DNA of 64,000 nt, from positions 62,001 to 126,000 of the forward strand of contig NZ_PDWP01000003.1 in assembly GCF_010093235.1 (NCBI RefSeq). The letters run 5' to 3'. The notes beneath the pieces were generated by a model, which did not search any database, was not told where the DNA came from, and saw nothing but the letters and a program-made list of their open reading frames with translations. The translations under genes were made by a program, and so were the position numbers. Shown here one piece after another: positions 13,983 through 22,955 of the stretch (its first letter is position 1; every line of letters starts with the position of its first letter). The DNA is from Pseudoxanthomonas suwonensis (GTDB lineage: Bacteria > Pseudomonadota > Gammaproteobacteria > Xanthomonadales > Xanthomonadaceae).

Positions 13983-14189
13983 GGACACTCCGGGGAAAAA
14001 GGATGCGCACATTCTACGCCGCACGGTGCGGCAGGGATTTCCTACAGATGAATGCTGGTTTCCCGGGCAGGAAAATCCGCAAGCCGGCGATGGCACCGCA
14101 CTTCAGTGCGGGACAGACTGCACCCACCGGGCCCAGCCGGCAGGACGCCAGCCCCCGGGTTCCATCAACACGCTACAGGGAGTGTCGCC

Positions 14190-14567
14190 ATGAAGCTGCT
14201 TCGTGTTTCCCGGCTGCTGCTGCTGTCGCTGCTGCTGTTCGGCGCGGTGGGCGCAGCGTCCGCCGCGGAGAAGGTCAACATCAATACCGCCGATGCCGCA
14301 CAGCTGGAGGCCGCGCTGGTAGGCATCGGGCCCGCCAAGGCCGAGGCCATCGTCGCCCACCGCAAGGCCAACGGCCCGTTCAAGAGCGCCGACGAGCTGG
14401 CCCTGGTCAAGGGCATCGGCCTGAAGACGATCGAGCGCAACCGCGACCTGATCACCATCGGCTCGCCCGCTGCCCCGGCTGCGGCCAAGGCCCCTGCGGC
14501 CCCCGCGGCTCCGGCGGCGACCGCGGCCAAGGCACCGGCGCCCGCCGCCCCCGTGGCACGGCGCTGA
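14190..14567 (+). CDS. ComEA-like helix-hairpin-helix protein, exported
   Basis: A 125-residue protein: signal peptide (MKLLRVSRLLLLSLLLFGAV, cleavage near ASA-AEK), a double HhH domain at about 27-88 (VNINTADAAQLEAALVGIG, GPFKSADELALVKGIGLKTI) and an Ala/Pro-rich low-complexity tail. ComEA-type HhH proteins bind incoming DNA in the periplasm during natural transformation; short Ala-tailed versions are common in this family and their role in competence is untested. An AGGGAG ribosome site lies upstream of the ATG. Confidence 0.85.
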   Translation: MKLLRVSRLLLLSLLLFGAVGAASAAEKVNINTADAAQLEAALVGIGPAKAEAIVAHRKANGPFKSADELALVKGIGLKTIERNRDLITIGSPAAPAAAKAPAAPAAPAATAAKAPAPAAPVARR

Positions 14568-14835
14568 GTCCGCCGTAGAGGCCCTTCCGGACCCCGGTCG
14601 TACGCAGGGAGGCGTCGCCGGAAACTGCACGCCAGGCAAGGCGTCAGTGCAGTCCGCCGCCCGGTGCGCACATGGACGTGCGGCCGGGCGGCATCCTTGC
14701 GTGTGGGATGGCCGGACGGGTGACACGGGTGGCGTGGCGGGCAGGCGATGGGTGGCTGGAGGGGCTACGGGCACGCCTGCAGTCCAGGAAGGCTGGCTTC
14801 GTGTCTGCAACTCCATGCTGCGGCACAATCGCGGG

Positions 14836-15450
14836 ATGCCCGATTTCGGTCCTGCCCGCCACCTCCCGGCCCACCACCACACACGCGAGCGCTGGCACAA
14901 CGGCGCAGGCTGGACGCGGCGGATCCTGCGCCTGCCAGCTGGTGACGGCTGGGCGTTGAGCCTTTCCATCGCCGATATCGAGGAGACGGCGGCGTACTCA
15001 TGCCTGCCAGGCGTGCAGCGCGAACAGGTGCTGCTGTCCGGCGACGGCCTGCGGCTGGAATTCACGGATGGCGAGGTGGCGACCCTGCTGCCGCCGCACC
15101 AGCGCATCCGCTTTGCCGGCGATCGTGGGGTTACCGGCGTGCCCCTTGATGGTCCCCCCGTGCGCGCCTTCAATGCGATGTGGCGGCCGGACATGGTGGA
15201 TGTGACCCTGCTGCACCGGCCCCTGGTGGGCGGCATGTTCTGCTTCTGCGATGTGGACACGGCCTGGGCGGTGTACCTGCTGGGCGGAAGCGCACGGGTG
15301 AGCGCGGAGGGCGAGGATTTCCGGCTCGATGGCGGGGATGGCGCCTGGCTGGCGGCGCCGGGGCGCCGGCGTTTCGTGCTGGACGGCGCGGGCGAGGCGC
15401 TGCTGCTGCGCGTGCAGCGGACCGGGACAGGGCTGGCGCCGGCTCAGTAG
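14836..15450 (+). CDS. HutD/Ves family protein
   Basis: A 204-residue cupin-like protein. RWHNGAGWTRRILRLP and GWALSLSIADIEE near the N-terminus and FEG/PLDGPPVRAFNAMWRP further in are HutD/Ves landmarks. Family members occur with histidine-utilisation genes or alone (E. coli Ves); the biochemical role is unknown. No hut gene is nearby here. I chose the ATG at 14836, which gives MPDFGPARHLPAHHHTRERWHNG; an upstream extension is low-complexity. It converges on the flavoprotein gene, overlapping its end by 7 bp. Confidence 0.85.
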   Translation: MPDFGPARHLPAHHHTRERWHNGAGWTRRILRLPAGDGWALSLSIADIEETAAYSCLPGVQREQVLLSGDGLRLEFTDGEVATLLPPHQRIRFAGDRGVTGVPLDGPPVRAFNAMWRPDMVDVTLLHRPLVGGMFCFCDVDTAWAVYLLGGSARVSAEGEDFRLDGGDGAWLAAPGRRRFVLDGAGEALLLRVQRTGTGLAPAQ

Positions 15451-17060
15451 ACGTCGCGGCGGTAGCGGCCCTGCTCGCGCAGGGCGTCGCGGCGTTCCGT
15501 GCCCAGGATCCCCGCGAGCACGGCATCGACCGCCGGGGCCATGGTGTCGGCGCTGCCGCAGACCAGCAGGGTCGCGCCCTGGTCCACCCAGGCGACGAGT
15601 TCGGCGCGCGCGGCGCGCAGGCGGTCCTGGACGTAGGCGCGATCATCCTCGCGGGAGAAGGCCAGGTCCATGCGTTCCAGCCAGCCGGCGTCCTGCCAGC
15701 GGCGCAGGTCCTCGCCGAAGAACAGGTCGCAGGACGCGTTGCGTTCGCCGAATAGCAGCCAGTTGCGGCGCGCGCCAGCGGCAATGCGCGCCGCCAGATG
15801 GGCGCGCAGGCCCGCGATGCCGGTGCCGTTGCCGACCAGGACCAGGGGCAGCTCGGACGCGGGGGGATGGAAGCCGGGGTTGGCGCGCAGGCGCAGGTCG
15901 ATGGTGCCGCCGACCTGGGCGTGGCGGCAGAGCCAGCCGCTGCCCAGGCCGGGCGTGCCGTCAGCGCGGTACATCTCACGCACCAGCAACTGCAACCGGC
16001 CCTCGGCGGGGATGGAGGCGATCGAATACTCGCGGTGCGGCAGCGTCCGCACGCGCTTGGCCAGCTCCTGCGGCGACAGGTCGCGCGAGTCTTCCGCATC
16101 CGGCAGGACGCTGCGCGAGAGCAGGGCGGCCAGCGCCTCGCTTCCGGAACCGGCGTCGACCTGCGCCTGCGGATCCAGTCCGGTCCGTGCCAGCCAGGCG
16201 TCGACCTGGTCCGGAGGATTGCGTGGACCGATCTCGGCGATGTCGCCGGGCTTCCAGTCCGGCAGTGCGCCGGACACGGGTTGCAGCGACAGCGCATGCA
16301 CCGGGCCGCCCTGGCTGCCGGGGTTGAGCAGCCGCCGCTCGACCAGCCGCCACGGGGTATAGGCGGGTGCGCTCCAGTCGATGCCGGCGGTGTCGCCACC
16401 GATCCGGCCGACCCCGTACTGCCAGCGGCGCAGCGCCGCCTCGTCGGCGTTGTCCACCTCGACCAGGTCGAAGAGTGGACGCGCGCCGTGGCCGCGCAGC
16501 CAGCCGTCGAGCTGGCGGCCGAAGGCGCAGAACCCGGCATAGCTGCGATCGCCCAGGGCGAGCAGTGCGTACTGCAGCCGCGACAGGTCGCCGCCGGCTT
16601 CCATCTGGCGCAGGAAGCGCAGGGCGTGGTCCGGTGGATCGCCTTCGCCGGTGGTGCTGGCCACGAACAGGGCCTGGCGGGTGGCAGCCAGGCGCGCCGG
16701 GTCGACCTGCTCCAGCGGCAGCAGGACGACGTCCCGGCCGCCGGCACGCAGCATGGCGGCGCTGCGTTCGGCCAGGCTTGCGGCGAAGCCGGTCTGGCTG
16801 GCCCAGGCCACCAGCACGGCGTCGCCGGTGTCGGCGACCGAAGCCTGTCCGGACCGCCCGCTTCGCAGGCAGGCCAGGGTGAGGGCAAGCCAGGCCGCGC
16901 CGAGCAGGGCAGCGAGCCAGCCACGGCGGGCCGGAGGCGGTGCCGGCCACCAGTCGCCGCCATGCAGTGGCAGCAGCAGGCCCGCGGCCGCGAGGAGCAG
17001 CGCGAACAGGACCAGCTGCCCCGGCAGTGCGCCGCGGTTGGAGCCTGGTGCCGGACTCAT
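15444..17060 (-). CDS. Membrane-anchored diflavin (FMN/FAD) NADPH reductase
   Basis: A 538-residue reductase of the cytochrome P450 reductase/CysJ type. Two N-terminal membrane helices (about 13-32 and 46-64), then a flavodoxin domain (about 80-220: AWASQTGFAASLAE, STTGEGDPPD, ALLALGDRSYAGFC), an FAD domain (RTLPHREYSIASI carries the RxYS motif) and an NADPH domain (LVLVGNGTGIAGLRAHL, LLFGERN, LLVCGSADTM), ending in RRDVY with the usual aromatic terminus. It is coupled to apbE by an ATGA overlap and is the last gene of the iron locus. It is the likely electron entry point, passing electrons from cytoplasmic NADPH toward the membrane. The partner is inferred from context. Confidence 0.9.
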   Translation of the reverse strand: MSPAPGSNRGALPGQLVLFALLLAAAGLLLPLHGGDWWPAPPPARRGWLAALLGAAWLALTLACLRSGRSGQASVADTGDAVLVAWASQTGFAASLAERSAAMLRAGGRDVVLLPLEQVDPARLAATRQALFVASTTGEGDPPDHALRFLRQMEAGGDLSRLQYALLALGDRSYAGFCAFGRQLDGWLRGHGARPLFDLVEVDNADEAALRRWQYGVGRIGGDTAGIDWSAPAYTPWRLVERRLLNPGSQGGPVHALSLQPVSGALPDWKPGDIAEIGPRNPPDQVDAWLARTGLDPQAQVDAGSGSEALAALLSRSVLPDAEDSRDLSPQELAKRVRTLPHREYSIASIPAEGRLQLLVREMYRADGTPGLGSGWLCRHAQVGGTIDLRLRANPGFHPPASELPLVLVGNGTGIAGLRAHLAARIAAGARRNWLLFGERNASCDLFFGEDLRRWQDAGWLERMDLAFSREDDRAYVQDRLRAARAELVAWVDQGATLLVCGSADTMAPAVDAVLAGILGTERRDALREQGRYRRDVY

Positions 17061-18037
17061 GCGGCCAGGTGGCGCCGGAACGCCAGGGGCATCGCTTCGA
17101 CCGCACCATCCGTGCCACGGCCGACGAAGCGTGCAGCCAGCCCGTGGTCCTCGGCGAAGCGCAGGCCCTCGTCGGCGCCCATCACCGTCAGCGCGGTAGC
17201 CCATGCATCGGCATGCATGGCGTCGGCGGCGACCACGGTTACCGCGGCCGCGGCCTGGTGCACGGGCGTGCCCGTGCGCGGATCGAAAGTGTGGGAATAG
17301 CGCTGGCCGTCGTGCTCGAAGTGGTGCCAGCGGTCGCCCGAGGTGGCCACCGCCGCATCGTCCAGCGCCAGCACCCGCGGCGGCAGCTGCGCCACCGGGG
17401 TTTCCAGGTCGGGTTCGGCCTCCACCAGCACCTGCCAGGCATTGCCATCCGGCTTGCGGCCGTAGGCGCGAATCTCGCCGCCGACTTCGACCAGCGCCGC
17501 GGCGATGCCGGCGTCGCGCAGGCGCTCGGCGGCCAGGTCGGCGCCGAAGCCCTTGGCGATCGCCGAGAAGTCCAGGGCCAGGCCGCCGGGCTGCAGCAGT
17601 CCGCGACCTTCGGCGCGCCGCTGCACGCGCTGCCAGCCGGTGAGGGCGCGGGTCTGGGCCAGCAGCGCGGCCGGCGGCACCTGCAGTGGATGCCTGCTGG
17701 CTCCGAAGCCCCACAGTTCCACCAGCGGGGCCACGGTTGGATCGAACGCGCCGCCGCTGGCCGCGGCCACTTCCAGCGCCGCATCGAGTACGCGGGCGAA
17801 GGCGTCCGGCAGTGCCTGCCAGGCGCCGGCGGCGGCGCGCCGGTAGCGGCTGATGTCCGAGCCGGCTTCCCAGGTGCTCATCTGCGCCACCACCTCGTCC
17901 AGCGCGCCCTGGACGATGGCGTGCAGGGCATGCAGGTCGAAGGAGGGCCGCACGGCCACGCGCGCGCTCCAGCGCGTTCCCATGGTTTCCCCGCCGAGGG
18001 TCGCCAGACCCGTGGCGGACGCGTGCGTGGCGTTCAT
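17057..18037 (-). CDS. apbE: FAD:protein FMN transferase ApbE
   Basis: A 326-residue ApbE that attaches FMN from FAD to a Thr or Ser of exported redox proteins. The landmarks are GETMGTRWSARV at the N-terminus, MSTWEAGSDISRYR, DFSAIAKGFGAD, VEVGGEIRAYGRKP, and SHTFDPRTGTPV followed by ADAWATALTVMG with the metal-binding Asp. No obvious signal peptide or lipobox is present, which is unusual, as ApbE normally acts in the periplasm; an alternative start or cytoplasmic action is possible. It sits between DUF4198 and the diflavin reductase, and its likely target is the DUF2271 protein two genes upstream. Confidence 0.94.
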   Translation of the reverse strand: MNATHASATGLATLGGETMGTRWSARVAVRPSFDLHALHAIVQGALDEVVAQMSTWEAGSDISRYRRAAAGAWQALPDAFARVLDAALEVAAASGGAFDPTVAPLVELWGFGASRHPLQVPPAALLAQTRALTGWQRVQRRAEGRGLLQPGGLALDFSAIAKGFGADLAAERLRDAGIAAALVEVGGEIRAYGRKPDGNAWQVLVEAEPDLETPVAQLPPRVLALDDAAVATSGDRWHHFEHDGQRYSHTFDPRTGTPVHQAAAAVTVVAADAMHADAWATALTVMGADEGLRFAEDHGLAARFVGRGTDGAVEAMPLAFRRHLAA

Positions 18038-18050
18038 CGGCGTGGCGGGC

Positions 18051-18914
18051 TTACTGCGGCAGGACTTCCAGCGTCGCCACGTAGGTCAGGCGGCGCTTGT
18101 CCGCCTTCGCCACGCGGGTCTTGCGGTCCTCGGCCGTCACTTCCAGCCAGTAGATGCCCGGCTCCGGGAAGGTGATGGCGAAACTGCCGTCCTTGCCGCT
18201 GGTCGCCGTGATCTCTTCCTGGGCGTTGCGGTAACGGGTGCCGCCGCGGACCACCTCGACTTCCAGGCCGGCGGCCGGCTTGCCGTCGATGTGCAGGACG
18301 AACTGGGCCTCCTCGCCGGCGAACAGGTCGTTCGGATGCGTCACCGGCACCAGCTCCAGGCCTTCGCCCAGCAGCCTGATGTCGGTGGTGCGGCCGTTGG
18401 TCACGAAGGTCTCGACGCGGCCGAGGGTCTCGGTGACCTGCAGGTTCTGCGCGTTGGCGGGGATCTTCGTCGCCAGCTCACCGGGCGTGGCATTGCGCAG
18501 GAAACCGCCGCGTGGCGCGCCGGGGCCGGTCACCGGTTTGCCTTCGGCCTTGGCCTTCGCCTTGGCCGCCAGGCTCTCGGCGGTATCCCAGCTGGCCGAC
18601 ACGCCGCGGTTGATGTTGGCGATGCGGTAGGTGCCTTCCTGCTGCAGCTGCAGGTCGAAGGTGCTGCGGTACTTGCCGGTGCTGGCGTTCTGCAGCCGTA
18701 CCTGGCTGCCGTCGGGCGCGGTGGCGACCACGTTGTCCAGGCGCATCGGCACGTGGTCGGGGAAGAACAGCTGGTTGGACACGGCGGCGTCGAAGGTCAC
18801 CCACACGTCCTGGCCGTTGACCGTGGCCTGCGAGGGCACCAGCCACTGCTTGTGCGCGGCGGCGGAGAAGGGAAGCGCCAGCGCCAGGGCGATGACGAAC
18901 ACGTGCTTCTTCAT
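18051..18914 (-). CDS. DUF4198 domain-containing periplasmic protein
   Basis: A 287-residue exported protein. Signal peptide MKKHVFVIALALALPFSAAA, then HKQWLVPSQATVNGQDVWVTFDAAVSN, the usual DUF4198 opening, and a C-terminal Ig-like domain (about 200-285: LHIDGKPAAGLEVEVVRGG). Related proteins (NikK/CbiK-like) occur with metal transport genes. It is 17 bp from DUF2271 and 13 bp from apbE in a tight operon. A role as a periplasmic structural or metal-handling partner of the electron relay is inference. Confidence 0.88.
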   Translation of the reverse strand: MKKHVFVIALALALPFSAAAHKQWLVPSQATVNGQDVWVTFDAAVSNQLFFPDHVPMRLDNVVATAPDGSQVRLQNASTGKYRSTFDLQLQQEGTYRIANINRGVSASWDTAESLAAKAKAKAEGKPVTGPGAPRGGFLRNATPGELATKIPANAQNLQVTETLGRVETFVTNGRTTDIRLLGEGLELVPVTHPNDLFAGEEAQFVLHIDGKPAAGLEVEVVRGGTRYRNAQEEITATSGKDGSFAITFPEPGIYWLEVTAEDRKTRVAKADKRRLTYVATLEVLPQ

Positions 18915-18931
18915 TTGATGCTCCTTGGGGG

Positions 18932-19444
18932 TTACTTGATCGACAGGCTGACCGCGCCCAGCTCGCTGCTGCCCTGGGCCTTGCCGGCCTGGGTGCCCGT
19001 GGCCGGCCAGGTGAACGGGATCTTCAGCAGTTCGCGGCCGCCGACTTCGCGCACCGCCTCGACCACCAGGGTGTACTGGCCGGTCTGCAGTTTCGCCAGC
19101 CGCGGCGAGGCGGCATCGACCTTGATCACGTGCTTGCCGACCGGGCGGGTCGGGCCGGTGACGCCGTCCACCGGCAGGTCCAGGTTGCGGCCGGACTTGC
19201 GCCACCACTGGCGCAGGTCGGGCAGCCACTTGGTGCCGTGGCCCTCGGCGGTGTCCTTCATCTGGTACCACACCGCCAGGTCGGCCACGGCCTTGCTGTC
19301 TGCGCCCTCGATCCACACCGCGACATAGGGGCGGTGGTATTCGGCGACGTTGAGCTTGGGAATCTCCACCGAGATTTCCATCTCCGTCGCATGGGCCGGC
19401 AGGGTCAGCAGTCCGGTCACCGCGAACAGCAGCTTGGTGCGCAT
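18932..19444 (-). CDS. DUF2271 protein with predicted flavinylation site
   Basis: A 170-residue periplasmic protein with a signal peptide (MRTKLLFAVTGLLTLPAHA) and a DUF2271 domain. Residues 93-99 read DGVTGPT, which fits the D-x-x-(S/T)-G-x-T sequence modified by ApbE in NqrC and RnfG type proteins, with Thr99 as the predicted FMN attachment residue. The canonical fifth position is Ala; here it is Pro. An apbE gene lies in the same operon. If modified, this would be the terminal or penultimate flavin carrier in the periplasm. Flavinylation is inferred from the motif and gene neighbourhood. Confidence 0.88.
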   Translation of the reverse strand: MRTKLLFAVTGLLTLPAHATEMEISVEIPKLNVAEYHRPYVAVWIEGADSKAVADLAVWYQMKDTAEGHGTKWLPDLRQWWRKSGRNLDLPVDGVTGPTRPVGKHVIKVDAASPRLAKLQTGQYTLVVEAVREVGGRELLKIPFTWPATGTQAGKAQGSSELGAVSLSIK

Positions 19445-19457
19445 CGGTCGTACCTCG

Positions 19458-20105
19458 TCAATGGATGAAGATCAGGATCAGCACCAGCGGCACCACCAGG
19501 CCCAGGCCCACCAGCGGCCAGGTCATCCGCCGCTGCCGCGCATGCAGGTGCAGCAGGAACAGGCCGGTGATGCAGAACACCAGGCAGGCGATGGCGAACA
19601 CGTCGATGAACCAGCCCCAGGCCGGCCCCGCGTTGCGGCCCTTGTGCAGGTCGTTCAGGAAGGACACCAGGCCGCGTTCGGTACGCTCGAACTCGACCTC
19701 GCCGGTGGCGCGGTCGATGCTCAGCCAGGCATCCGCACCGGGCGAGGGCATGGACAGGTAGGCCTCGTCTTCCGACCACTCGACCGGGCGCCGGCCGGCG
19801 CTGATCGAAAGTTCGTCGCCCAGCCAGCGGGCGACCGCCGGCGGCAGCGGCGCATTGCCCTCGTCCGGGGCCTCCGCCAGCGCTTCCAGCAACGGCTCCG
19901 GCAGCTGGGCGCTGCGGTTGTCGACGCGCGGCGAGCCCTCGATGCGCGCGGCATGGTTGAGGGTGATGCCGGTGGCGGTGAACAGCAGCATGCCGACCAG
20001 GCACACGGCCGAGCTGATCCAGTGCCACTGGTGCAGCGTGCGCAGCCAGAAACCACGCTTGCGCTGTGCGGATACGGGATCGTCTCGGGTCGGGTTCGCC
20101 GGCAC
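19458..20105 (-). CDS. PepSY-domain inner-membrane protein
   Basis: A PepSY-associated membrane protein of about 215 residues: [21 protein letters not shown] leads into the first helix (about 28-50), a periplasmic PepSY domain follows, then two C-terminal helices separated by a short basic loop. The conserved His residues near the helices could bind haem, as proposed for PepSY reductases. In-frame ATG at 20159 would extend it by 18 residues, but that ATG lies inside a Fur-like palindrome and upstream of a TATACT -10 box, so I use the GTG at 20105; no good Shine-Dalgarno supports either. It is first in the PepSY-DUF2271-DUF4198-apbE-reductase operon. Confidence 0.82.
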   Translation of the reverse strand: MPANPTRDDPVSAQRKRGFWLRTLHQWHWISSAVCLVGMLLFTATGITLNHAARIEGSPRVDNRSAQLPEPLLEALAEAPDEGNAPLPPAVARWLGDELSISAGRRPVEWSEDEAYLSMPSPGADAWLSIDRATGEVEFERTERGLVSFLNDLHKGRNAGPAWGWFIDVFAIACLVFCITGLFLLHLHARQRRMTWPLVGLGLVVPLVLILIFIH

Positions 20106-20132
20106 GTCTGCAGGAGGCTGGAAAGACAGGGG

Positions 20133-20161
20133 AGTATACCGTTTGAGAACAATTCTCATCG
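20133..20161 (-). promoter_or_regulatory. Fur-type operator and promoter of the PepSY operon
   Basis: TGAGAA-caa-TTCTCA at 20144-20158 is a perfect 6-bp inverted repeat in the form seen in Fur boxes. On the minus strand a TATACT -10 box lies at 20133-20138, so the palindrome sits in the spacer of this promoter, as expected for iron repression. The -35 at 20156-20161 (CGATGA) is weak. Fur control is inferred from similarity. Confidence 0.65.
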
Positions 20162-20169
20162 GTATAACG

Positions 20170-20206
20170 CGCCTGCGCCCGGACGGTTGACGCCCGGGCG
20201 CAGGCG
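20170..20206 (-). terminator. Hairpin terminator after the TonB receptor gene
   Basis: Perfect 13-bp inverted repeat CGCCTGCGCCCGG (20170-20182) / CCGGGCGCAGGCG (20194-20206), 11-nt loop, 5 bp beyond the receptor stop. It lacks a T tract. It separates the receptor from the PepSY operon, which has its own promoter. Confidence 0.65.
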
Positions 20207-20211
20207 GGGGC

Positions 20212-22689
20212 TCAGAACTGGACGTTGACGCTGACCCAGACGCTGCGGGCCTTGTCCTTGTTGTTGTAGTCGTCCAGGTACAGCACCTCGTTGGTGCCGT
20301 CCTCGTACACGCCGTCGTCGTTGAGGTCGCGGAACTCGGTGGCGTAGGTGGTGAAGTCGCGGTCCAGCAGGTTGTTGATCCGCGCGTTGACCGTCACCGC
20401 GTCATTGATCCGGTACGCGCCGCCCAGGTGCAGGACGGTGTAGTCCCGGTAGTACAGCGGTTCCCGGGTTTCTTGATGCAGGCCGCGGTAACGCTTGGAG
20501 CGGGACTCGGCGGTCAGGAACAGCCCGAATGCGTCCGAGACCTGCCAGTCCAAGGTGGCGTTGGCCATGTGCCTGGCGCTCTCGCCCAGCGGCAGCCCGG
20601 CCTGGGCCCCGCTGCGCTGTTCGCTGTCGGTCCAGGTGTAGTTCGCGCGCAGGCCGAAGGCACCGGAGATCTGCCAGCGGCCGGCCAGCTCGGCGCCCTG
20701 GATCACCACCTTGTCGATGTTCACCGTGCGGGTGCTGTTGGCGTAGCCCAGCCCGGCGTATTCGCCGGTGTCCGAGCAGGCCAGGGCCAGGCCGTTGCCG
20801 CAGGGCTGCGAGGAGATCTTGTCGTCGAAGGTGTTGCGGAAGACGGTGGCGTTGAAGTTGTGGCCGTCCTCATGCTGCCAGTACGCGGCCAGCTCGTAGC
20901 TGGTGCTGGTCTCCGGCTCCAGGTCGGGGTTGCCGAACATCGGCGAGGTGCCCTGGCCGCCGAAGCCGACGACGCCGTCGTACAGCTGGGTGGTCTTCGG
21001 GGTCTTGAAGCCGGTGCTGGCGCCGCCCTTCAGCGTCCAGGCCGGACTCACCGTGTACACCGCGTACAGGCGCGGGCTGACATGGCTGCCGAACACCTCG
21101 TGGTCGTCGTAGCGGATGCCGCCGGTCAGCGAAAGCCGCTCGACCGGCTTCCAGGTGTCCTCCGCGAACAGCGAGTACATGTTGTGTTCCTGCCTGCCCC
21201 CCGGGCGTCCGGCCTCCATGCCGAACACGCCGTCGGTCAGCTCGCCGCGCACCACCTGCGTGCCGAGCACCGCCACGTGTTCGCCAGCGGCCTGGAACGG
21301 GATGTCGAGCCTGGCGTCCAGGGTGTACTGCGAGCTCTCCAGCGTGCGCTGCGGACGCGGCAGGTAGCCCAGCAGCTGCTGGTACTGCTCCGGCGCCAGG
21401 TTGGCCTGCATGATCGCCAGCTTCTGCGCCTCGGACTGGTTGTTCCAGGCATTGGCGTTGCGGAACCCGATCGCCGCGCCCGGGGCGCAGTAGCCGCCGG
21501 CGCCGACGCTGCCGCCCAGGTTGGTGCAGGCGGCGTTCCACAGCTGCTGCAGCTGCCGGCGCTCGGCCACGGTGAAGGGCAGGGTGCGGCCCCTGTTGTC
21601 GGTCTCCACGTAGGCCAGCGAGACCAGGCTGGTGCCGAAGGACCAGCTGCCCTCGTGGGTCAGGGACCAGCTGTCGCGGGTGAATTCCTGCGTCGGCGCG
21701 TAGCCGGCGCGCGGTTCGATGCGGCCGTTGTTGCCGATGCGCAGCATCGCGCCGTGGTTGTCCACGGTGCCGACCGGATACTCCTCCACGCCTTCGTCGT
21801 TGATGCGGATGGCGTTGTCGTATTCCTGGCGCGAGGTGTCCACGTCCAGGGTGAGGGTCTGGCTGTCGGTCGGGGTCCAGGCCAGGCTGATGCCGCCGGC
21901 CTTGTTGGTGTTGTCCACGGTCTTGCCGCCGCCGCCGAAGCCCAGCGCACGGCTGTGGCGCTCGCCGGCCGGGTCGGTCACGTCGTCGTATACCGGGTTG
22001 GAGGCATCGCGCCGGTACCAGCTGCCGCGCACGGCCAGGTCCAGCCTGCCCGGCACCAGCGGGCCGGTGAGGTGGAAATCGGCGGTGCTGTCGTCGCCGT
22101 AGTCGTCATTGGTCTCGAAGGTGCGGCCCAGGGTCAGCGAGCCGGCCCAGGTGTCCAGGCCCTTGCGGGTGATGATGTTGATCACGCCGCCCATGGCGTC
22201 GGCGCCGTACAGGGTCGACATCGGGCCGCGGATCACCTCGATGCGCTCGATCGCGTCCAGCGGCGGGATGTGGTTGAACTGGTTGCCGCCGAAGGAGTTC
22301 GGATAGATGTCGCCGTGGTTGTTCTGGCGGCGGCCGTTGATCAGGACCAGGGTGTAGTCCGCGCCCATGCCGCGCATCGAGATCGTGCCCTGGCCGGTCT
22401 TGTCGCGGGTCTCGCCGATGTCCACGCCCTCCAGGTCGCGGACCGCGTCCAGCAGGGTGATGTACGGGCGTTGGGCCAGGTCCTCGCGGGTGATCACGCT
22501 GATGCTGGCCGGTGCGTCGACGATCTTCTGCTCATAGCCGGTGGCGGTGACCACCACGGTGTCGAGGGTGCTGGGCTCGCCGGCCGGGGCAGGCGCCGGC
22601 GCCGGTGCGGCGAGGACGGGAGTGGCGGCCAGCGCGATGCACAGCGCAAGCGGGAGGCGTGCGGGACGGAGCAGGCGGTTGTTGGACAT
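20212..22689 (-). CDS. TonB-dependent outer-membrane receptor (FepA/CirA-like)
   Basis: An 825-residue receptor. Signal peptide to about residue 28, then a TonB box (DTVVVTATG), a plug domain ([42 protein letters not shown]) and a 22-strand barrel ending in [10 protein letters not shown] with the terminal Phe. The plug and barrel motifs are of the FepA/IroN/CirA group, so a catecholate siderophore is the best guess. Iron control is supported by the Fur-type promoter at 22927-22955. A GTG seven codons upstream is an alternative start; the ATG at 22689 gives a better signal peptide. Confidence 0.93.
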   Translation of the reverse strand: MSNNRLLRPARLPLALCIALAATPVLAAPAPAPAPAGEPSTLDTVVVTATGYEQKIVDAPASISVITREDLAQRPYITLLDAVRDLEGVDIGETRDKTGQGTISMRGMGADYTLVLINGRRQNNHGDIYPNSFGGNQFNHIPPLDAIERIEVIRGPMSTLYGADAMGGVINIITRKGLDTWAGSLTLGRTFETNDDYGDDSTADFHLTGPLVPGRLDLAVRGSWYRRDASNPVYDDVTDPAGERHSRALGFGGGGKTVDNTNKAGGISLAWTPTDSQTLTLDVDTSRQEYDNAIRINDEGVEEYPVGTVDNHGAMLRIGNNGRIEPRAGYAPTQEFTRDSWSLTHEGSWSFGTSLVSLAYVETDNRGRTLPFTVAERRQLQQLWNAACTNLGGSVGAGGYCAPGAAIGFRNANAWNNQSEAQKLAIMQANLAPEQYQQLLGYLPRPQRTLESSQYTLDARLDIPFQAAGEHVAVLGTQVVRGELTDGVFGMEAGRPGGRQEHNMYSLFAEDTWKPVERLSLTGGIRYDDHEVFGSHVSPRLYAVYTVSPAWTLKGGASTGFKTPKTTQLYDGVVGFGGQGTSPMFGNPDLEPETSTSYELAAYWQHEDGHNFNATVFRNTFDDKISSQPCGNGLALACSDTGEYAGLGYANSTRTVNIDKVVIQGAELAGRWQISGAFGLRANYTWTDSEQRSGAQAGLPLGESARHMANATLDWQVSDAFGLFLTAESRSKRYRGLHQETREPLYYRDYTVLHLGGAYRINDAVTVNARINNLLDRDFTTYATEFRDLNDDGVYEDGTNEVLYLDDYNNKDKARSVWVSVNVQF

Positions 22690-22926
22690 GGGTTCCGGGT
22701 GTGTAGGCACGGCGTACGCGGGCGGTGGCCCGCGTGGCAGTGGTCTGGATAAGGGGCGCGGCTGGCGTCAGGGCGGCGCCAGGCAGGCGGTTGCGGCTGC
22801 CGTGGGGCGGGGGCCTGGGGGTGCGTGCTGGCGCGGTTGGGTATCGCTCATCGAAGAAGGCGCACTGGACGGTTCCGCGGGGCGGGATCAGGACTCCAGG
22901 CGGCTCCCTTGGTGTTGATGCCCTGC

Positions 22927-22955
22927 ATGATAATGATAGGGATTCTTATTTACAA
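22927..22955 (-). promoter_or_regulatory. Fur-type promoter of the TonB receptor gene
   Basis: On the minus strand, TTGTAA (22950-22955) and TATCAT (22927-22932) are spaced 17 bp and make a good sigma70 promoter. The AT-rich sequence between them on the plus strand, GATAATGATAGGGATTCTT (22929-22947), resembles the Fur consensus. It lies about 240 bp before the receptor ATG, so the mRNA has a long leader. Iron repression is inferred. Confidence 0.7.

Noticed and set aside
14836..15450. Histidine utilisation function for the HutD-like protein
   Set aside because: No hut genes are in the window; only family similarity supports the name.
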